A stretch of 51,848 nt of DNA from Pseudanabaena sp. FACHB-1998 (GCF_014696355.1 NZ_JACJQA010000011.1:1-51848); one strand, 5' to 3'; positions 23,304-33,351 are shown, counted from the stretch's first letter. The notes: generated from the letters alone by a model not told the origin. Program-made: numbers and translations.

Positions 23304-24483
23304 TTTGTACCTCTGGATCTAATTCAAGACTGGGATATGTAACCTTGGGTCTCCGACTAAAAACTCGTTGGAACAGCAATAAGCCACTAGTTTTGAACCA
23401 ACCCACTAAACCATCGGGTAGCACCATCACCACAATTAAGAACATCGCGCCCTGAAAGAACAACCAGATTTCGGGGAACTGCTCACTTAATAGACTTTTA
23501 GCAAAATTAACTAAAATTGCGCCAATTAATGCTCCGATCAGCGTAGAGCGACCACCCACGGCAACCCAAATCACCATTTCAATGGACAGTCCGATATCCA
23601 TCGACTTCGGAGAAATAATCCCTGTCTGGGGTGTGAAAAGAGCGCCGCCAATACCTGCTAAAACTGCGGATATGGCAAATACCAAAACCTTAAACCCTGT
23701 AGGATCGTAGCCTGAAAATCTGGCACGGTTTTCATCATCCCTAAGAGCAATTAACAATCTACCAAATCTTCCACTCGTAAGCCAACGACATAGCACATAG
23801 GCTAGTCCTAAAAAGGCAACGGTAAGAATATAGAAAAATCGCTGGGTTTCAGGAGCATTGATGTCATAACCAAAGATGGTTTTGAAGTCAGTGAGTCCAT
23901 TTGTGCCATTAATATATTGCTGCTGACCGTTGAAGAAGTTAAAGAAAATAATCGTGGTTGCTTGGGTCAGAATCGAGAAATATACGCCGCGAATGCGATT
24001 TCTGAATACGAGATATCCTAAGATTGCGCCCACGATCGCTGGTATTAAGACGATCGCTAAAAGCGTAAATTCAAAGGAATAAAACGGCTCCCACAATGCA
24101 GGTAATTTCGTAATGCCATAGAGAGGCATGAAGGAAGGTAACTTCTCTGTTGCATCGGCAGGAAATTGCAGCTTTAAGTGCATGGCGAGGGCATAGCCGC
24201 CCAATCCGAAAAATACGCCATGACCTAAACTAAGAAGCCCTGTATAGCCCCAGATCAAATCAATTCCTAAAGCCACGATCGCTAAAGCTAGAAATCGCCC
24301 TAGCATCGTGATCCGAAAGGCTTGACCCGTTGCTTTAAAAATTTCGGGAATTACAAAAATCAATAATAAGGCGATTGCCAAGCCGACACTAACTTCAATG
24401 CCAAGCGATCGCCACTTGTTTTTTGATGGATTCGGCGAGGTAGATTGATTCGGAATCGTAGAAATATCTTCTGTCGTACTCAT
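23278..24483 (-). CDS. urtC: urea ABC transporter permease UrtC
   Basis: A 401-residue LivM-like permease with about ten membrane spans. Family features: LIWGYTGLLSLGHGVFFGLGGY, and the cytoplasmic coupling loop LIALRDDENRARFSGYD followed by GIGGALFTPQTG. The start is 5 bases after urtB. Confidence 0.95.
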   Translation of the reverse strand: MSTTEDISTIPNQSTSPNPSKNKWRSLGIEVSVGLAIALLLIFVIPEIFKATGQAFRITMLGRFLALAIVALGIDLIWGYTGLLSLGHGVFFGLGGYALAMHLKLQFPADATEKLPSFMPLYGITKLPALWEPFYSFEFTLLAIVLIPAIVGAILGYLVFRNRIRGVYFSILTQATTIIFFNFFNGQQQYINGTNGLTDFKTIFGYDINAPETQRFFYILTVAFLGLAYVLCRWLTSGRFGRLLIALRDDENRARFSGYDPTGFKVLVFAISAVLAGIGGALFTPQTGIISPKSMDIGLSIEMVIWVAVGGRSTLIGALIGAILVNFAKSLLSEQFPEIWLFFQGAMFLIVVMVLPDGLVGWFKTSGLLLFQRVFSRRPKVTYPSLELDPEVQNERQNLRD

Positions 24484-24488
24484 AATAA

Positions 24489-25658
24489 TTACAATTCCAC
24501 TGAACGACCTTTTTGAGGAAACATTCCCGCAGGCTTATATTGCAAGAAAGCAACAATCATCAGGAACAGCAGCACTTTTGCCATACTGGTAGTTCCAAAG
24601 AAAGTGAAAAATCCTGCAACGGGACTTAGTGGACCAAATAAAGTAACAAAGGTTTGGGAACCGAAGAGATAGCTGGTGATCCCAATCGCCATGGCTGCCG
24701 CAATACTACCCACCAACTTACCGACACCACCAACGACAACCACCATAAAGGTGTCTACAATATAGTTTTGTCCAGTATTTGGTCCCACGGAGCCAAGGAA
24801 GCTAACCGCACATCCTGCTATTCCTGCTAATCCTGAGCCAAGAGAAAATGTTAAAGCATCAACAGTTTTAGTAGGAATACCTAAACAGGAACTCATTTGT
24901 CTATTTTGAGTTACCGCACGGATTCTCAAGCCCCAAGGTGACTTCTCTAGAAATAGATAGATGCCCACCACACAGGCAATGGTCAAAACGATGATAAATA
25001 AGCGGACATAGGGTAATTGTAATGATCCGATCGCGATACCACCTCTAAGCCACTTAGGAGCAGTCACGTCCACATTCTGAGCGCCAAACCAAGGTTGGGT
25101 CACAGCCATTTTGTAAATCTGTCCCAGAAATACTGCCACTGCCCCTGAAATTGCGAGGGATAGGGGTAAGAGGATCGCGATCGCCCAATTCCGAATCGCT
25201 TCCCAATTAGGTCTTTTCTGTAAAATCCAGACAGCCCCAAAATATAACAGGCTAAAAACTAATATTGCTGCAATAATCACCCAATTTACGCTGCGGACAA
25301 ATTGTTGCAAAATCAAGCTTACGCCCCAAGTTGCTAAAAGTGTTTCTAATGGTCGTCCATAGAGATAACGAATTACTCCCTTTTCCAAGAGAAATCCGAT
25401 CCCTGCTGTCACTAAAAAAGCGGCAATTAGGGCTGCAAAAACATAAAAATCTGTCCAAGGTTCTCCTAACTTTTTGAAGCCATTCTGTACCACAAAGGTT
25501 GTATATGCACCCAGCATCATCAATTCGCCGTGAGCCATATTAATTACGCCCATCAAACCAAAGACGATCGCCAATCCTAATGCAGCTAATAATAGTACCG
25601 AACCCGTACTGATACCATTAAATACTCCCTCTAGAAGTCGGAGAAGATTTTCATTCAT
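24489..25658 (-). CDS. urtB: urea ABC transporter permease UrtB
   Basis: A 389-residue LivH-like permease. INMAHGELMMLGAYTTFV near the N-terminus, a long middle insertion (about 125-205) typical of UrtB, and the coupling loop RAVTQNRQMSSCLGI. Membrane protein with 8-10 spans. It forms the channel with UrtC. Confidence 0.95.
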   Translation of the reverse strand: MNENLLRLLEGVFNGISTGSVLLLAALGLAIVFGLMGVINMAHGELMMLGAYTTFVVQNGFKKLGEPWTDFYVFAALIAAFLVTAGIGFLLEKGVIRYLYGRPLETLLATWGVSLILQQFVRSVNWVIIAAILVFSLLYFGAVWILQKRPNWEAIRNWAIAILLPLSLAISGAVAVFLGQIYKMAVTQPWFGAQNVDVTAPKWLRGGIAIGSLQLPYVRLFIIVLTIACVVGIYLFLEKSPWGLRIRAVTQNRQMSSCLGIPTKTVDALTFSLGSGLAGIAGCAVSFLGSVGPNTGQNYIVDTFMVVVVGGVGKLVGSIAAAMAIGITSYLFGSQTFVTLFGPLSPVAGFFTFFGTTSMAKVLLFLMIVAFLQYKPAGMFPQKGRSVEL

Positions 25659-25715
25659 GACTCTATCTACATAAAAAACATGAGCAGATTCGGCAATAAA
25701 TACCGAACAGAATCA

Positions 25716-25809
25716 AAATAGTTTGCTATGCAGACATTGCCCACACAGCAAACTATTTCGAGGTTTAAGTTGATGGGTAACAGGCAAGGGGCTTAAGCCC
25801 CTTGCCTGT
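25716..25809 (-). terminator. two hairpins between urtA and urtB
   Basis: An imperfect hairpin with 12-bp arms (25716-25727 and 25747-25758) and, nearer urtA, a perfect 30-base palindrome at 25780-25809 (ACAGGCAAGGGGCTT and its complement, no loop). The latter ends 10 bases from the urtA stop. This is the usual place for a partial terminator or mRNA-stabilising stem that lets the binding protein be made in excess over the membrane subunits. Confidence 0.65.
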
Positions 25810-25818
25810 AAAAGAAAC

Positions 25819-27162
25819 CTATGCTTTCTTGAACTTACCACCCTTAGCCTTATCAGAGTAATCGCAAGCAAAGCCCTTAGTCTCTGCAACAAATTGGTTC
25901 CAAGGTAATGGAGCCACTGCGGACTTGGTTTCATAAACCACTTTGAATTGTCCATCAGGTGTAACTTCACCAATACGGACAAACTTAGACAAGTGATGGC
26001 TGTTTTCCATAGTCACCTTGCCTTCTGGAGCGTCAAAGGTTTGACCGAGAGCAGCCATTCTTACGGCTTCAAGATCCTCTGCTTTACCTGCTTTCTCAAC
26101 CGCTTGCTTCCAAATGTTTACAGCGATGTATCCAGCTTCCATAGGATCATTGGTTACACGATCTGCACCATACTTAGCCTTGAAAGCTTCGACGAACTTC
26201 TTGTTAACAGGGTTGTCAACGGTCATGAAGTAATTCCATGCTGCATAGTGACCCTTGAGGAATTCAGGACCGATCGCTTTAACTTCTTCTTCGGCGATAC
26301 TAACGGACATCGAAGGATATTTGTCAGCAGTCAGACCAGCACCTTGCATCTGTTTGAAGAAAGCAACGTTACTATCACCATTGAGGGAGTTGTAAATTAC
26401 GCCGCCATTGGGAAGTGCTTGCTTAATCTTGGTGATAATTGGTGTAACTTCAGAGTTGCCCAAGGGTAGATAGTCTTCACCGACTACCTTACCGCCCGAT
26501 GCTTCCAATTGAGCTTTAATGATTGTGTTTGCAGTGCGAGGGAACACATAGTCAGAGCCAACGAGGAAGAACTCTTTACCCTTGTTCTTAAGCAACCATT
26601 CTACAGAAGGCTCAATCTGTTGGTTAGGAGCGGCTCCAGTGTAGAAGATATTCTTAGAACATTCTTGACCTTCGTACTGAACTGGATAGAAGAGTAAATG
26701 ATCTTTTGACTCAAATACAGGCAATACAGCTTTACGGCTAGCAGAAGTCCAGCAACCAAACACGACAACTACCTTGTCTTGGTCGATTAATTTCTTCGCT
26801 TTTTCAGCGAATGTTGGCCAGTCAGAGTTACCGTCTTCAACGATCGCTTCGATTTGCTTACCAAGCACGCCGCCTTTCTTGTTAATTTCTTCGATCGCAA
26901 GTTGAGTTGCATCGACCAAGCTCTTTTCACTAATTGCCATAGTGCCGCTCAAGGAATGCAAAATGCCAACCTTGATTGTTCCACCCTTAGCTGCCGCAGT
27001 ACTAGCAGCAGTAGGAGAAGCAGCAGTTGTTGCTGCCGTAGTTGCAGCAGTTGTAGTAGTTGCTGTAGGTGTAGATGGGGTACAGGCTTTAATTAAACTA
27101 CTAACGCCCAGTGCAGCAGAGCCATAGACGATAAACTTACGACGATTCATTCTCTTGCTCAT
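25819..27162 (-). CDS. urtA: urea ABC transporter substrate-binding lipoprotein UrtA
   Basis: A 447-residue periplasmic binding protein. The N-terminus has a twin-arginine sequence ([15 protein letters not shown]) leading to a lipobox SLIKAC, so it is likely Tat-exported and lipid-anchored at that Cys. An Ala/Thr linker of about 30 residues follows (low complexity). The mature domain starts [16 protein letters not shown], a Leu/Ile/Val-type periplasmic fold; [20 protein letters not shown] and [20 protein letters not shown] are the urea-binding UrtA signatures. First gene of the urt operon, downstream of a perfect NtcA box. Confidence 0.96.
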   Translation of the reverse strand: MSKRMNRRKFIVYGSAALGVSSLIKACTPSTPTATTTTAATTAATTAASPTAASTAAAKGGTIKVGILHSLSGTMAISEKSLVDATQLAIEEINKKGGVLGKQIEAIVEDGNSDWPTFAEKAKKLIDQDKVVVVFGCWTSASRKAVLPVFESKDHLLFYPVQYEGQECSKNIFYTGAAPNQQIEPSVEWLLKNKGKEFFLVGSDYVFPRTANTIIKAQLEASGGKVVGEDYLPLGNSEVTPIITKIKQALPNGGVIYNSLNGDSNVAFFKQMQGAGLTADKYPSMSVSIAEEEVKAIGPEFLKGHYAAWNYFMTVDNPVNKKFVEAFKAKYGADRVTNDPMEAGYIAVNIWKQAVEKAGKAEDLEAVRMAALGQTFDAPEGKVTMENSHHLSKFVRIGEVTPDGQFKVVYETKSAVAPLPWNQFVAETKGFACDYSDKAKGGKFKKA

Positions 27163-27299
27163 TAAATTTTAACGCCTCCAAACTGTTGAATTCTATTTTC
27201 CATGACTAGTTAGAATGGAGGTTAAACCCCACTCCTCACACACTTAAATCAATCGAAGTGATTGCTTAACAATCCTGATATAGTTAATCCTAGCAGGTT

Positions 27300-27313
27300 G
27301 TATCAGAGAATAC
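27300..27313 (-). promoter_or_regulatory. NtcA binding site upstream of urtA
   Basis: GTATCAGAGAATAC fits the NtcA consensus GTA-N8-TAC exactly and lies 138 bases upstream of the urtA ATG. NtcA activates urea uptake genes in cyanobacteria under nitrogen limitation. On the reverse strand an AT-rich element (ACTATATC) begins about 16 bases downstream, a little closer than the usual -10 spacing of about 22, so the start point is uncertain. Confidence 0.65.
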
Positions 27314-27431
27314 TTTTTGCCTTTAGTCTTTGTTAGAAGTATTTCTACTGATTGTTGGTTTAGGGGTTGTGAGAATAGATAACATTGTCCAAATTGATAG
27401 CTAAGACTCTGATATTAATCCCTTTCCAGTG

Positions 27432-27644
27432 ATACCAAATCAAAAGATGGCGTAGCCATCTTTTGATTTGGTATCACTGGATTTGATTTTTATAGCTGTG
27501 GTCAGTCTTGTTAGCACACAAAACCAGAAGACGAGTTGCGGCGCGAAGCGCCGCAACTCGCTTCTTGGGTTTTGATTTGCCCTAATGCAAGTGACCACAG
27601 CTATAAATCACAAAAATATTGACTCACTTTCGTAATTTGGTATA
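27432..27644. mobile_element. family B MITE-like element, copy 3, interrupted
   Basis: Starts with ATACCAAATC and ends ATTTGGTATA like 6808-6911. The left part is itself a perfect palindrome (27426-27451 with 27455-27480, apex GGC-GTA-GCC). The right part (27605-27644) keeps the AAATCACAAAA and CACTTTCGTAATTTGG segments. Between them lies the complete family C element, so about 98 bases of family B sequence flank a 115-base insertion. Confidence 0.75.
27491..27605. mobile_element. family C MITE, complete (115 bp), nested in family B
   Basis: Perfect 14-bp terminal inverted repeats TATAGCTGTGGTCA (27491-27504) and TGACCACAGCTATA (27592-27605). A central hairpin has 25-bp arms with the apex GCGGCGC-GAA-GCGCCGC (27520-27572, one mismatch). 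No ORF. The ends begin and finish in TA, so a TA target duplication, as made by IS630/Tc1-type transposases, is possible. Confidence 0.8.
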
Positions 27645-27650
27645 CAAGGG

Positions 27651-27683
27651 TTGGAGGTGCGTGGCTTCGCCGCACACCTCCAA
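27651..27683. terminator. imperfect hairpin downstream of the PAS kinase
   Basis: 15-bp arms 27651-27665 and 27669-27683 with two mismatches around TTC. It lies 48 bases after the kinase stop on the reverse strand. With the MITEs and the NtcA promoter it fills the 568-base gap 27163-27730, in which I see no gene. Confidence 0.55.
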
Positions 27684-27730
27684 TCCTCCACTTTATAAGG
27701 ACTATTCCTTAGGTGAGAAGGGAGTAAGCA

Positions 27731-30700
27731 TTATTTTAGACTTGAAATTATATGAATAATCTCTTGCATTTTAATGGGTTTACTAATGTAATCATTCATA
27801 CCTGCATCCAAACAAGCCTGACGATCTTCAGGTCTAGCATTGGCGGTCATGGCAACGATCGGTAGGTGAGAATTTTCAGAACTTTGACGAATCAATTTGG
27901 TAGCCGTTAATCCATCCATTTCAGGCATTTGGATATCCATCAAAATTAAGTCATAGGCATGAGTCTGAATTGCTTGTACAGCTTCTAAGCCATTTCTTGC
28001 CCAATCTATTTGATATCCTAATTTTTCAAGAAATTTCGTGGCAATTAGTTGATTAAAGGGATTATCTTCTACCAATAAAATTTGTAAAGGGAATTTTTCG
28101 GCTAGTTGAGACTCAATCACAAGGGGAGGGATTGAAGATGTTTGCCCATCGATCGCCTCTTTCTCGATTTCAGAAGTTGAGCTAGCGATTGTAAAATAGA
28201 AGGTTGAACCTTGGATTGAACCTCTAGTGGAGAATAGCGGCTTCCAGTCTAAGCTTGGCTTACCACCTACTTGACCGAGACTTTCCACCCAAATCGTGCC
28301 ACCCAGAAATTCTACAAGACGCTTACTAATGGCTAACCCCAATCCTGTACCACCATATTTGCGATTAATGGAGACATCAGCTTGAGTAAATGGTTGAAAT
28401 AATTGGTCGATCTGATCGCTTTGAATGCCAATACCTGTATCGGCGATCGCAAACTTGAGTATGTATTTGTTGCTTGATGAAATTTCTGATGAAATTTGTG
28501 TGGAAATAAAAGACTGAAACTCAGCACTGACAAAAACTTTCACCTCACCGATTTGAGTGAATTTAATCGCGTTACCAATCAGATTTAGTAAAATTTGACG
28601 CAGGCGGTGGCGATCGCTATAAACCGTAGTCGGAACATTAGGAGCGATCTCATATTGGAGATTAATTTGCTTAGCGATCGCTTGACTATTTAAGAGTTGG
28701 CAAACCCGACTGATCAGCTCTTCTAAATTAAATTCCCATTTTTCTATGGCTAACATACCTGATTCGATTTTCGAGAAATCGAGAACATCATTAATTATAT
28801 TTAAGAGCGCATCTCCACTATCTTGGATTGCTTTCACAAAATCTGCTTGTTCTTCATCTAGCTTCGTAGTTTCTAGTAGTTGCGCCATCCCTAATACTCC
28901 ATTCATGGGAGTACGAATTTCATGGCTCATATTTGCTAAGAATGCACTTTTGGCTCGAGTAGCTTCTTCTGCTGCTTCTTTGGCTTTGAGTAATTCTATT
29001 TCAGTACGTTTGCGAATGGTAATATCCACTATGCGAGCCAGACTAAAATGTCTTTCACCAAAATTAATTCTCTTTAGCAAAAGATCTCCCCAAAATTCAC
29101 GTCCTTTAAAAGTGAGGTATTCTAACTCTAATTGACAAAAACCTTTTTGATCAACTTCTTGATTAATCCAAGCAAGTTCTTTCTTGGTGAAATTACGTTT
29201 ATGAAGAGTGCTACCCACGATGTTAAGTAATTGGTTTTTATGATCTACTTCAAATAATTCTATGGCTTGCTGATTGCAGTCAAATATTAGTGAAGTTCTA
29301 CTATCAAGTAAGAACAATGCATCGGTGGATTCATTAAAGATTAGTTCCCGTAGATCATGGCTGTAGGATAGCTCCTCTTCCAGTTTCTTGCGATCGCTAA
29401 TGTCACGAATCAGGATCATCGCTTCATTATCACCACTGACAGCAATCCGAGCCTCCTCGTAATGCACTTCGCCATTGATTACAGTTTGGTACTCATGAAA
29501 TTGAATTTCCCCAGTTTGAAATGCTTGTTCGATGTAATACATGCGCTGTTGTGCGACTTCTGGTTCAAGCACATCTAATACATTGTTACCGAGCATTTGT
29601 TCAGGTGAAACTGCACACTCAATTTCATCGGAAGGAATGGCATCCAAGTAAAAACCATCACGACTCACACGCAAAATTAGGTCAGGAATTGCATCAATTA
29701 AAGCTTGAGTAGTGGTAACAGCTTGACGTAAATTTTCTTCGGTTTGCTTTTGATCACTCAGGTCAATATCTACACAATAGAGTTCTTGTTCTCCTTCAGT
29801 ATTAGTCAGCATTATGTGACTAGAATAAACTGCTATTCTAGAACCGTCTTTACGCATTAAGTTTAGTTCATCGGCTGGAATAGGTTGCCCATTTACGAGC
29901 CAATTTTGAACTGCATCAATTACACCTTGACGCATCTCTGGAGGAATAATCAGATCTTCCAGTTGCTGACCGATTGCCTCAGCCTTGGTGTAGCCATACA
30001 GATGTTCACTTGCCTCATTCCAGTAAATTACTTGACGCAGACGATTGTAGCCTTGGACTGAGATTTTTGGGGTAGACTCAAATAAGTTGCGAAATCTCTG
30101 CTCACTTTTTTCTAAGTTGGCTGCGGTTTGCTTGCGATCGCTAATATCTGTCAGAATTCCATTCCAAATAATTGCTCCATCTTCTCTCTGTTGGGGAATG
30201 GACTTTCCTAAAATCCACTTAATTTTTTCGCTAACAGTTTGAATGCGAAATTCAAAATTCCAAGGTTCGAGGGTCTGAGCGGAAACAACAATGGATTGGT
30301 GGAAAGATTCCCAGTCTTCAGGAAAAATCAAGTCCCAAATAACTTGGATATCGTTAATGACACATTCTGGCGAAATCCCCGTTAATTCCTCAATGCCCTG
30401 ACTCGCGAACGGCACACTAAATTCCCCTTCTGGGCTAAGTCGAAATTGATAAACAGCCCCTGGTATTGCGTCGGTGAGGTTGCGGAGCTTGAGTTCACTC
30501 TCTAGCAAGGCTATCTCAGCTTGATTGCGTTTAGCTTCATTAGTTAGGCGATCGCTAATATCCTGAAAAGTGGCGATCGCATAAATAACCTGTTCCTGCT
30601 GATCAAAAATTGGTGTAGCTGTTACTTCTAAAGGCACTACGCCATCAGAACGACGAATCTCTAAATCATTAACTTGAATGGTTTCTCCTGCAAAAGCACG

Positions 30701-31033
30701 ATTACTAGGCAAGTCTTGATTCGGATAGGGTTCCTCAGTACCAGCACGATATATCTGGAAAGATTCTGAAAGGCGATCTGTCTCTGATTCTGCGTAGCGA
30801 TTAGTCCCCAATATTGATCGCCCGATATTATTGATATAAATTAGTTGTCCTGCTGCGTCATGCACAGCAATTCCAATCGGGGTCGCGTCTAAAAATTGGA
30901 TCAGACGGCTTTCGCTAACCGATAAAGACACATTGGCAACAAGTGACTCCAAAATACGCTTGACACTAGTTGGTGTGTTTTCCCAGTCTTCTGGAGAAAT
31001 CTGCTCAGACCCTAGAGGAGACTGTTTTACCAT
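27731..31033 (-). CDS. multi-PAS hybrid sensor histidine kinase with receiver
   Basis: An 1100-residue soluble kinase. Five PAS-like domains lie at about 40-165, 175-300, 305-430, 437-550 and 555-680, most followed by a DISDR(K)-type linker. HisKA has H704 in [16 protein letters not shown]. HATPase_c shows [21 protein letters not shown] and [10 protein letters not shown]. The receiver (about 985-1100) has LLVEDNPFN, the phospho-acceptor Asp in [13 protein letters not shown], and YISKP at the end. This is a BarA/ArcB-like arrangement without an HPt domain. It lies between urtA and ureG on the same strand; whether it controls urea use is only suggested by position. The signal is unknown. Confidence 0.92.
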   Translation of the reverse strand: MVKQSPLGSEQISPEDWENTPTSVKRILESLVANVSLSVSESRLIQFLDATPIGIAVHDAAGQLIYINNIGRSILGTNRYAESETDRLSESFQIYRAGTEEPYPNQDLPSNRAFAGETIQVNDLEIRRSDGVVPLEVTATPIFDQQEQVIYAIATFQDISDRLTNEAKRNQAEIALLESELKLRNLTDAIPGAVYQFRLSPEGEFSVPFASQGIEELTGISPECVINDIQVIWDLIFPEDWESFHQSIVVSAQTLEPWNFEFRIQTVSEKIKWILGKSIPQQREDGAIIWNGILTDISDRKQTAANLEKSEQRFRNLFESTPKISVQGYNRLRQVIYWNEASEHLYGYTKAEAIGQQLEDLIIPPEMRQGVIDAVQNWLVNGQPIPADELNLMRKDGSRIAVYSSHIMLTNTEGEQELYCVDIDLSDQKQTEENLRQAVTTTQALIDAIPDLILRVSRDGFYLDAIPSDEIECAVSPEQMLGNNVLDVLEPEVAQQRMYYIEQAFQTGEIQFHEYQTVINGEVHYEEARIAVSGDNEAMILIRDISDRKKLEEELSYSHDLRELIFNESTDALFLLDSRTSLIFDCNQQAIELFEVDHKNQLLNIVGSTLHKRNFTKKELAWINQEVDQKGFCQLELEYLTFKGREFWGDLLLKRINFGERHFSLARIVDITIRKRTEIELLKAKEAAEEATRAKSAFLANMSHEIRTPMNGVLGMAQLLETTKLDEEQADFVKAIQDSGDALLNIINDVLDFSKIESGMLAIEKWEFNLEELISRVCQLLNSQAIAKQINLQYEIAPNVPTTVYSDRHRLRQILLNLIGNAIKFTQIGEVKVFVSAEFQSFISTQISSEISSSNKYILKFAIADTGIGIQSDQIDQLFQPFTQADVSINRKYGGTGLGLAISKRLVEFLGGTIWVESLGQVGGKPSLDWKPLFSTRGSIQGSTFYFTIASSTSEIEKEAIDGQTSSIPPLVIESQLAEKFPLQILLVEDNPFNQLIATKFLEKLGYQIDWARNGLEAVQAIQTHAYDLILMDIQMPEMDGLTATKLIRQSSENSHLPIVAMTANARPEDRQACLDAGMNDYISKPIKMQEIIHIISSLK

Positions 31034-31147
31034 AACTCCAACTTAGACCAGCTTGCTTTAGTTCATTCCTTTATTGTATAGCTAATACCTTGATAGTCAA
31101 GAATTTACGAAGTGACTTACTACTAGTTGCTGATTAGCAAATTAAGG

Positions 31148-31225
31148 CAAAAATAAAGCCTATAGCATAGGCTAAACCTATACTACAGGCTTTATTTTTG
31201 TGTATTTAATTACGCCTAGTTACTC
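31148..31225. mobile_element. family A MITE-like element, copy 3
   Basis: A hairpin with 24-base arms (31148-31171 and 31177-31200, two mismatches) is followed by the tail TTAATTACGCCTAGTTACT. It lies in the 300-base gap between the PAS kinase and ureG; the rest of the gap shows no gene. A degenerate counterpart of the tail precedes the hairpin (31110-31146). Confidence 0.6.
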
Positions 31226-31333
31226 AAATCTACAGGGATCATATTACTTTGGCTTTGTCACGATTTCGCCAAGCCTAGAACAGGGGACTTAAGCCCATTG
31301 CTTTTCTCAAATGTTTTCAAATGAGATATTAAT

Positions 31334-31927
31334 CTACATTTTTTTGATAATAAAATCTGTGATTTTAGTTAAACCTTCTTGGGTTTTAAGATTACTAAAT
31401 ACAAAAGGTTTGTCACCACGCATTTTTTTAGCATCACGATCCATTACGGTTAAATCTGCCCCCACGTAAGGCGCAAGATCAATTTTATTAATCACTAATA
31501 AATCAGATTTAGTAATTCCAGGTCCTCCTTTGCGCGGTATTTTATCGCCTGCCGCTACATCAATTACATAGAGAGTGAGATCTACCAACTCAGGGCTAAA
31601 GGTAGATGCAAGATTATCGCCACCACTCTCTACAAAAATTAAATCTAAATTCTCAAATCGAAGTTCTAATTGCTCGATCGCTGCCAAGTTCATCGATGCA
31701 TCTTCACGAATGGCAGTATGGGGACAACCACCAGTTTCTACGCCCACAATGCGATCGCGTTCTAGAGCTTCGCTGCGAACAAGGAACTGAGCATCCTCTT
31801 GAGTGTATATATCATTAGTGACGACAGCAATTTGAAAATGCGATCGCATCGCTTTACAGAGCGAATCAACAAGGGCTGTTTTTCCAGAACCAACGGGTCC
31901 AGCAACTCCAATGCGAAATGGTGACAT
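31334..31927 (-). CDS. ureG: urease accessory GTPase UreG
   Basis: A 197-residue SIMIBI-class GTPase that drives nickel insertion into urease. P-loop GPVGSGKT (residues 10-17), the nickel-binding CPH motif at C68-P69-H70 ([15 protein letters not shown]), the ESGGDNLA region, and [13 protein letters not shown] for base recognition. Full length. It is divergent from ureE and separated from ureDABC by the urt operon and a kinase gene. Confidence 0.97.
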   Translation of the reverse strand: MSPFRIGVAGPVGSGKTALVDSLCKAMRSHFQIAVVTNDIYTQEDAQFLVRSEALERDRIVGVETGGCPHTAIREDASMNLAAIEQLELRFENLDLIFVESGGDNLASTFSPELVDLTLYVIDVAAGDKIPRKGGPGITKSDLLVINKIDLAPYVGADLTVMDRDAKKMRGDKPFVFSNLKTQEGLTKITDFIIKKM

Positions 31928-31992
31928 ACGGATTTATCTTTAACTTATACTATTGTGAATAGAGTTACAGCGCTTTGCACTTTCTTAAAACC

Positions 31993-32043
31993 CAGATAAA
32001 TTTTCAAAAAGTTTACTTTACAAGCTTTTTAAAAATTTATCTG
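31993..32043. repeat. family E hairpin in the ureG-ureE promoter region
   Basis: Arms beginning CAGATAAATTTT (31993) and ending AAAATTTATCTG (32043), nearly perfect, around GTTTACTTTACAAGC. The loop resembles that of 801-869. It lies between divergent starts (31927 and 32111), so it must sit in or beside both promoters. Confidence 0.65.
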
Positions 32044-32110
32044 TAATATACAAAACCTCAATAGGCTGTAATCGCTATCCACCATAGTACAAGAGTATAG
32101 TTTCGGAATT

Positions 32111-32566
32111 ATGCACATTCTCACCCAGCGTCTATCGCCACAGGCAAAACAAACAGTGGAGCCTACATCTTTACTCACCTTGGCATTAATTGCCGAAGAT
32201 AGAACTCGGAGTCGTCATCGTTTTATGAGCGAAGAAGGTGAGGAAGTAAATCTGCAACTACAGAGAGGTACAGTGTTGAGAGAAGGTGATATTCTTGCGG
32301 ATGCTAATGGTCAGGCGATCGCCAAAGTCTTAGCTAAGCCCGAACCTGTCTTAACTGTCACATCCCACCATGCGATCGATTTTTTGCGCGCAGCTTATCA
32401 TTTAGGAAATCGACATATTGCCCTAGAAATTACTGAATCTTATCTAAGGCTGTCACCTGACTCCGTACTTGAGGATATGGTTCTCAAAATGGGTTTAAAT
32501 GTTACTCAGGAAATGCAACCTTTTCAACCAGAGTCTGGCGCATATCATCATCACCATGATCATTAA
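32111..32566 (+). CDS. ureE: urease accessory nickel chaperone UreE
   Basis: A 151-residue chaperone. N-terminal peptide-binding domain (about 1-75; DRTRSRHRFMSEEGEEV) and a metal-binding domain with HHAIDFLRAAYHLGNRHIAL, whose exposed His binds nickel at the dimer interface. The C-terminus is a short His-rich tail (YHHHHDH) that would hold extra nickel. The stop codon lies 11 bases inside ureF, implying coupled translation. Confidence 0.95.
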   Translation: MHILTQRLSPQAKQTVEPTSLLTLALIAEDRTRSRHRFMSEEGEEVNLQLQRGTVLREGDILADANGQAIAKVLAKPEPVLTVTSHHAIDFLRAAYHLGNRHIALEITESYLRLSPDSVLEDMVLKMGLNVTQEMQPFQPESGAYHHHHDH

Positions 32567-33341
32567 TCTTGATTCTTTGCAAATATTGCGACTATTGCAA
32601 ATCACCAGTCCTACTCTACCGATAGGAGCTTATAGCTATTCAGAGGGAATAGAATACCTATGCAGTTCTGGTGTTATCCATAATGAAGTGGATCTTTACA
32701 ATTGGCTCAAAAGGGAGTTAAGTTTTGGTTTTATTTCCAACGAGGCGGCGATCGCACTTCGCGCCCATCAAGGATTTATCAAAAGCGATATCCATAGCCT
32801 TATCTATTGGAATAACTGGTTTTCAGCTACTAGAGAAACAGAAGAAGTTCGTTTAGCTAGTTGGCAAATGGGACAATCTTTAATCAAATTGTGGTGTCAG
32901 CTTCCATTAGATTCATTATCTAGGGAAGAGACTTATCAAGATTCTTTAAAGGAAAATCTCCAAGACTTTCAGTCTCTATCGACAATTAGGCAAGAAATAC
33001 AAGACTCTTTGCCCAAGGCTAAAGATAATGCTGAAGGAAGGGGATGCAATTATGCGATCGCCTTTGGTATTGTTGCCGCAAGCTTGGGTATCAACCCTCA
33101 AAATACTGTTAGTGGTTATATCTATAGCTGGTTATCAAATTTAGTTAGTGCCGCAGTAAGAGCAGTTCCCTTTGGTCAAACCATTGGGCAACAGATTATA
33201 TTTCGGCTTAGCACTGATATTGTGCAGAGTTCACAGTTGGCTTTAGAGCGATTAGATTGCGATCTAGAGTGGTGTGGATGGGGGGCAAGTTTAGCCTCAG
33301 CCAATCATGAGACGCAGTATTCTCGACTATTTCGTAGTTAG
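32556..33341 (+). CDS. ureF: urease accessory protein UreF
   Basis: A 261-residue all-helical accessory protein that links UreD-urease to UreG. Family motifs: [20 protein letters not shown], then TRETEEVRLASWQMGQSL, and GCNYAIAFGIVAASLGI followed by SNLVSAAVRAVPFGQTIGQ. Longer than typical UreF (about 225-230): an extra charged segment of roughly 30 residues lies at about 120-160 (SREETYQDSLKENLQDF). The frame is open from 32499, but the ATG at 32556 gives the natural start MIINLDSLQ and overlaps ureE by 11 bases. Confidence 0.94.
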   Translation: MIINLDSLQILRLLQITSPTLPIGAYSYSEGIEYLCSSGVIHNEVDLYNWLKRELSFGFISNEAAIALRAHQGFIKSDIHSLIYWNNWFSATRETEEVRLASWQMGQSLIKLWCQLPLDSLSREETYQDSLKENLQDFQSLSTIRQEIQDSLPKAKDNAEGRGCNYAIAFGIVAASLGINPQNTVSGYIYSWLSNLVSAAVRAVPFGQTIGQQIIFRLSTDIVQSSQLALERLDCDLEWCGWGASLASANHETQYSRLFRS

Positions 33342-33351
33342 AGTTATTAGG

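Noticed and set aside
25948-27127. Plus-strand frames of 60-173 residues, including an Ala/Val-rich and a Cys/Ser-rich one at 26854-27127
   Set aside because: They are antisense to urtA; the low-complexity ones mirror the Ala/Thr linker behind the UrtA lipobox.
32499-32555. Earlier start of UreF inside ureE
   Set aside because: It would add 19 residues unlike any UreF and overlap ureE by 68 bases; the ATG at 32556 gives the family N-terminus.
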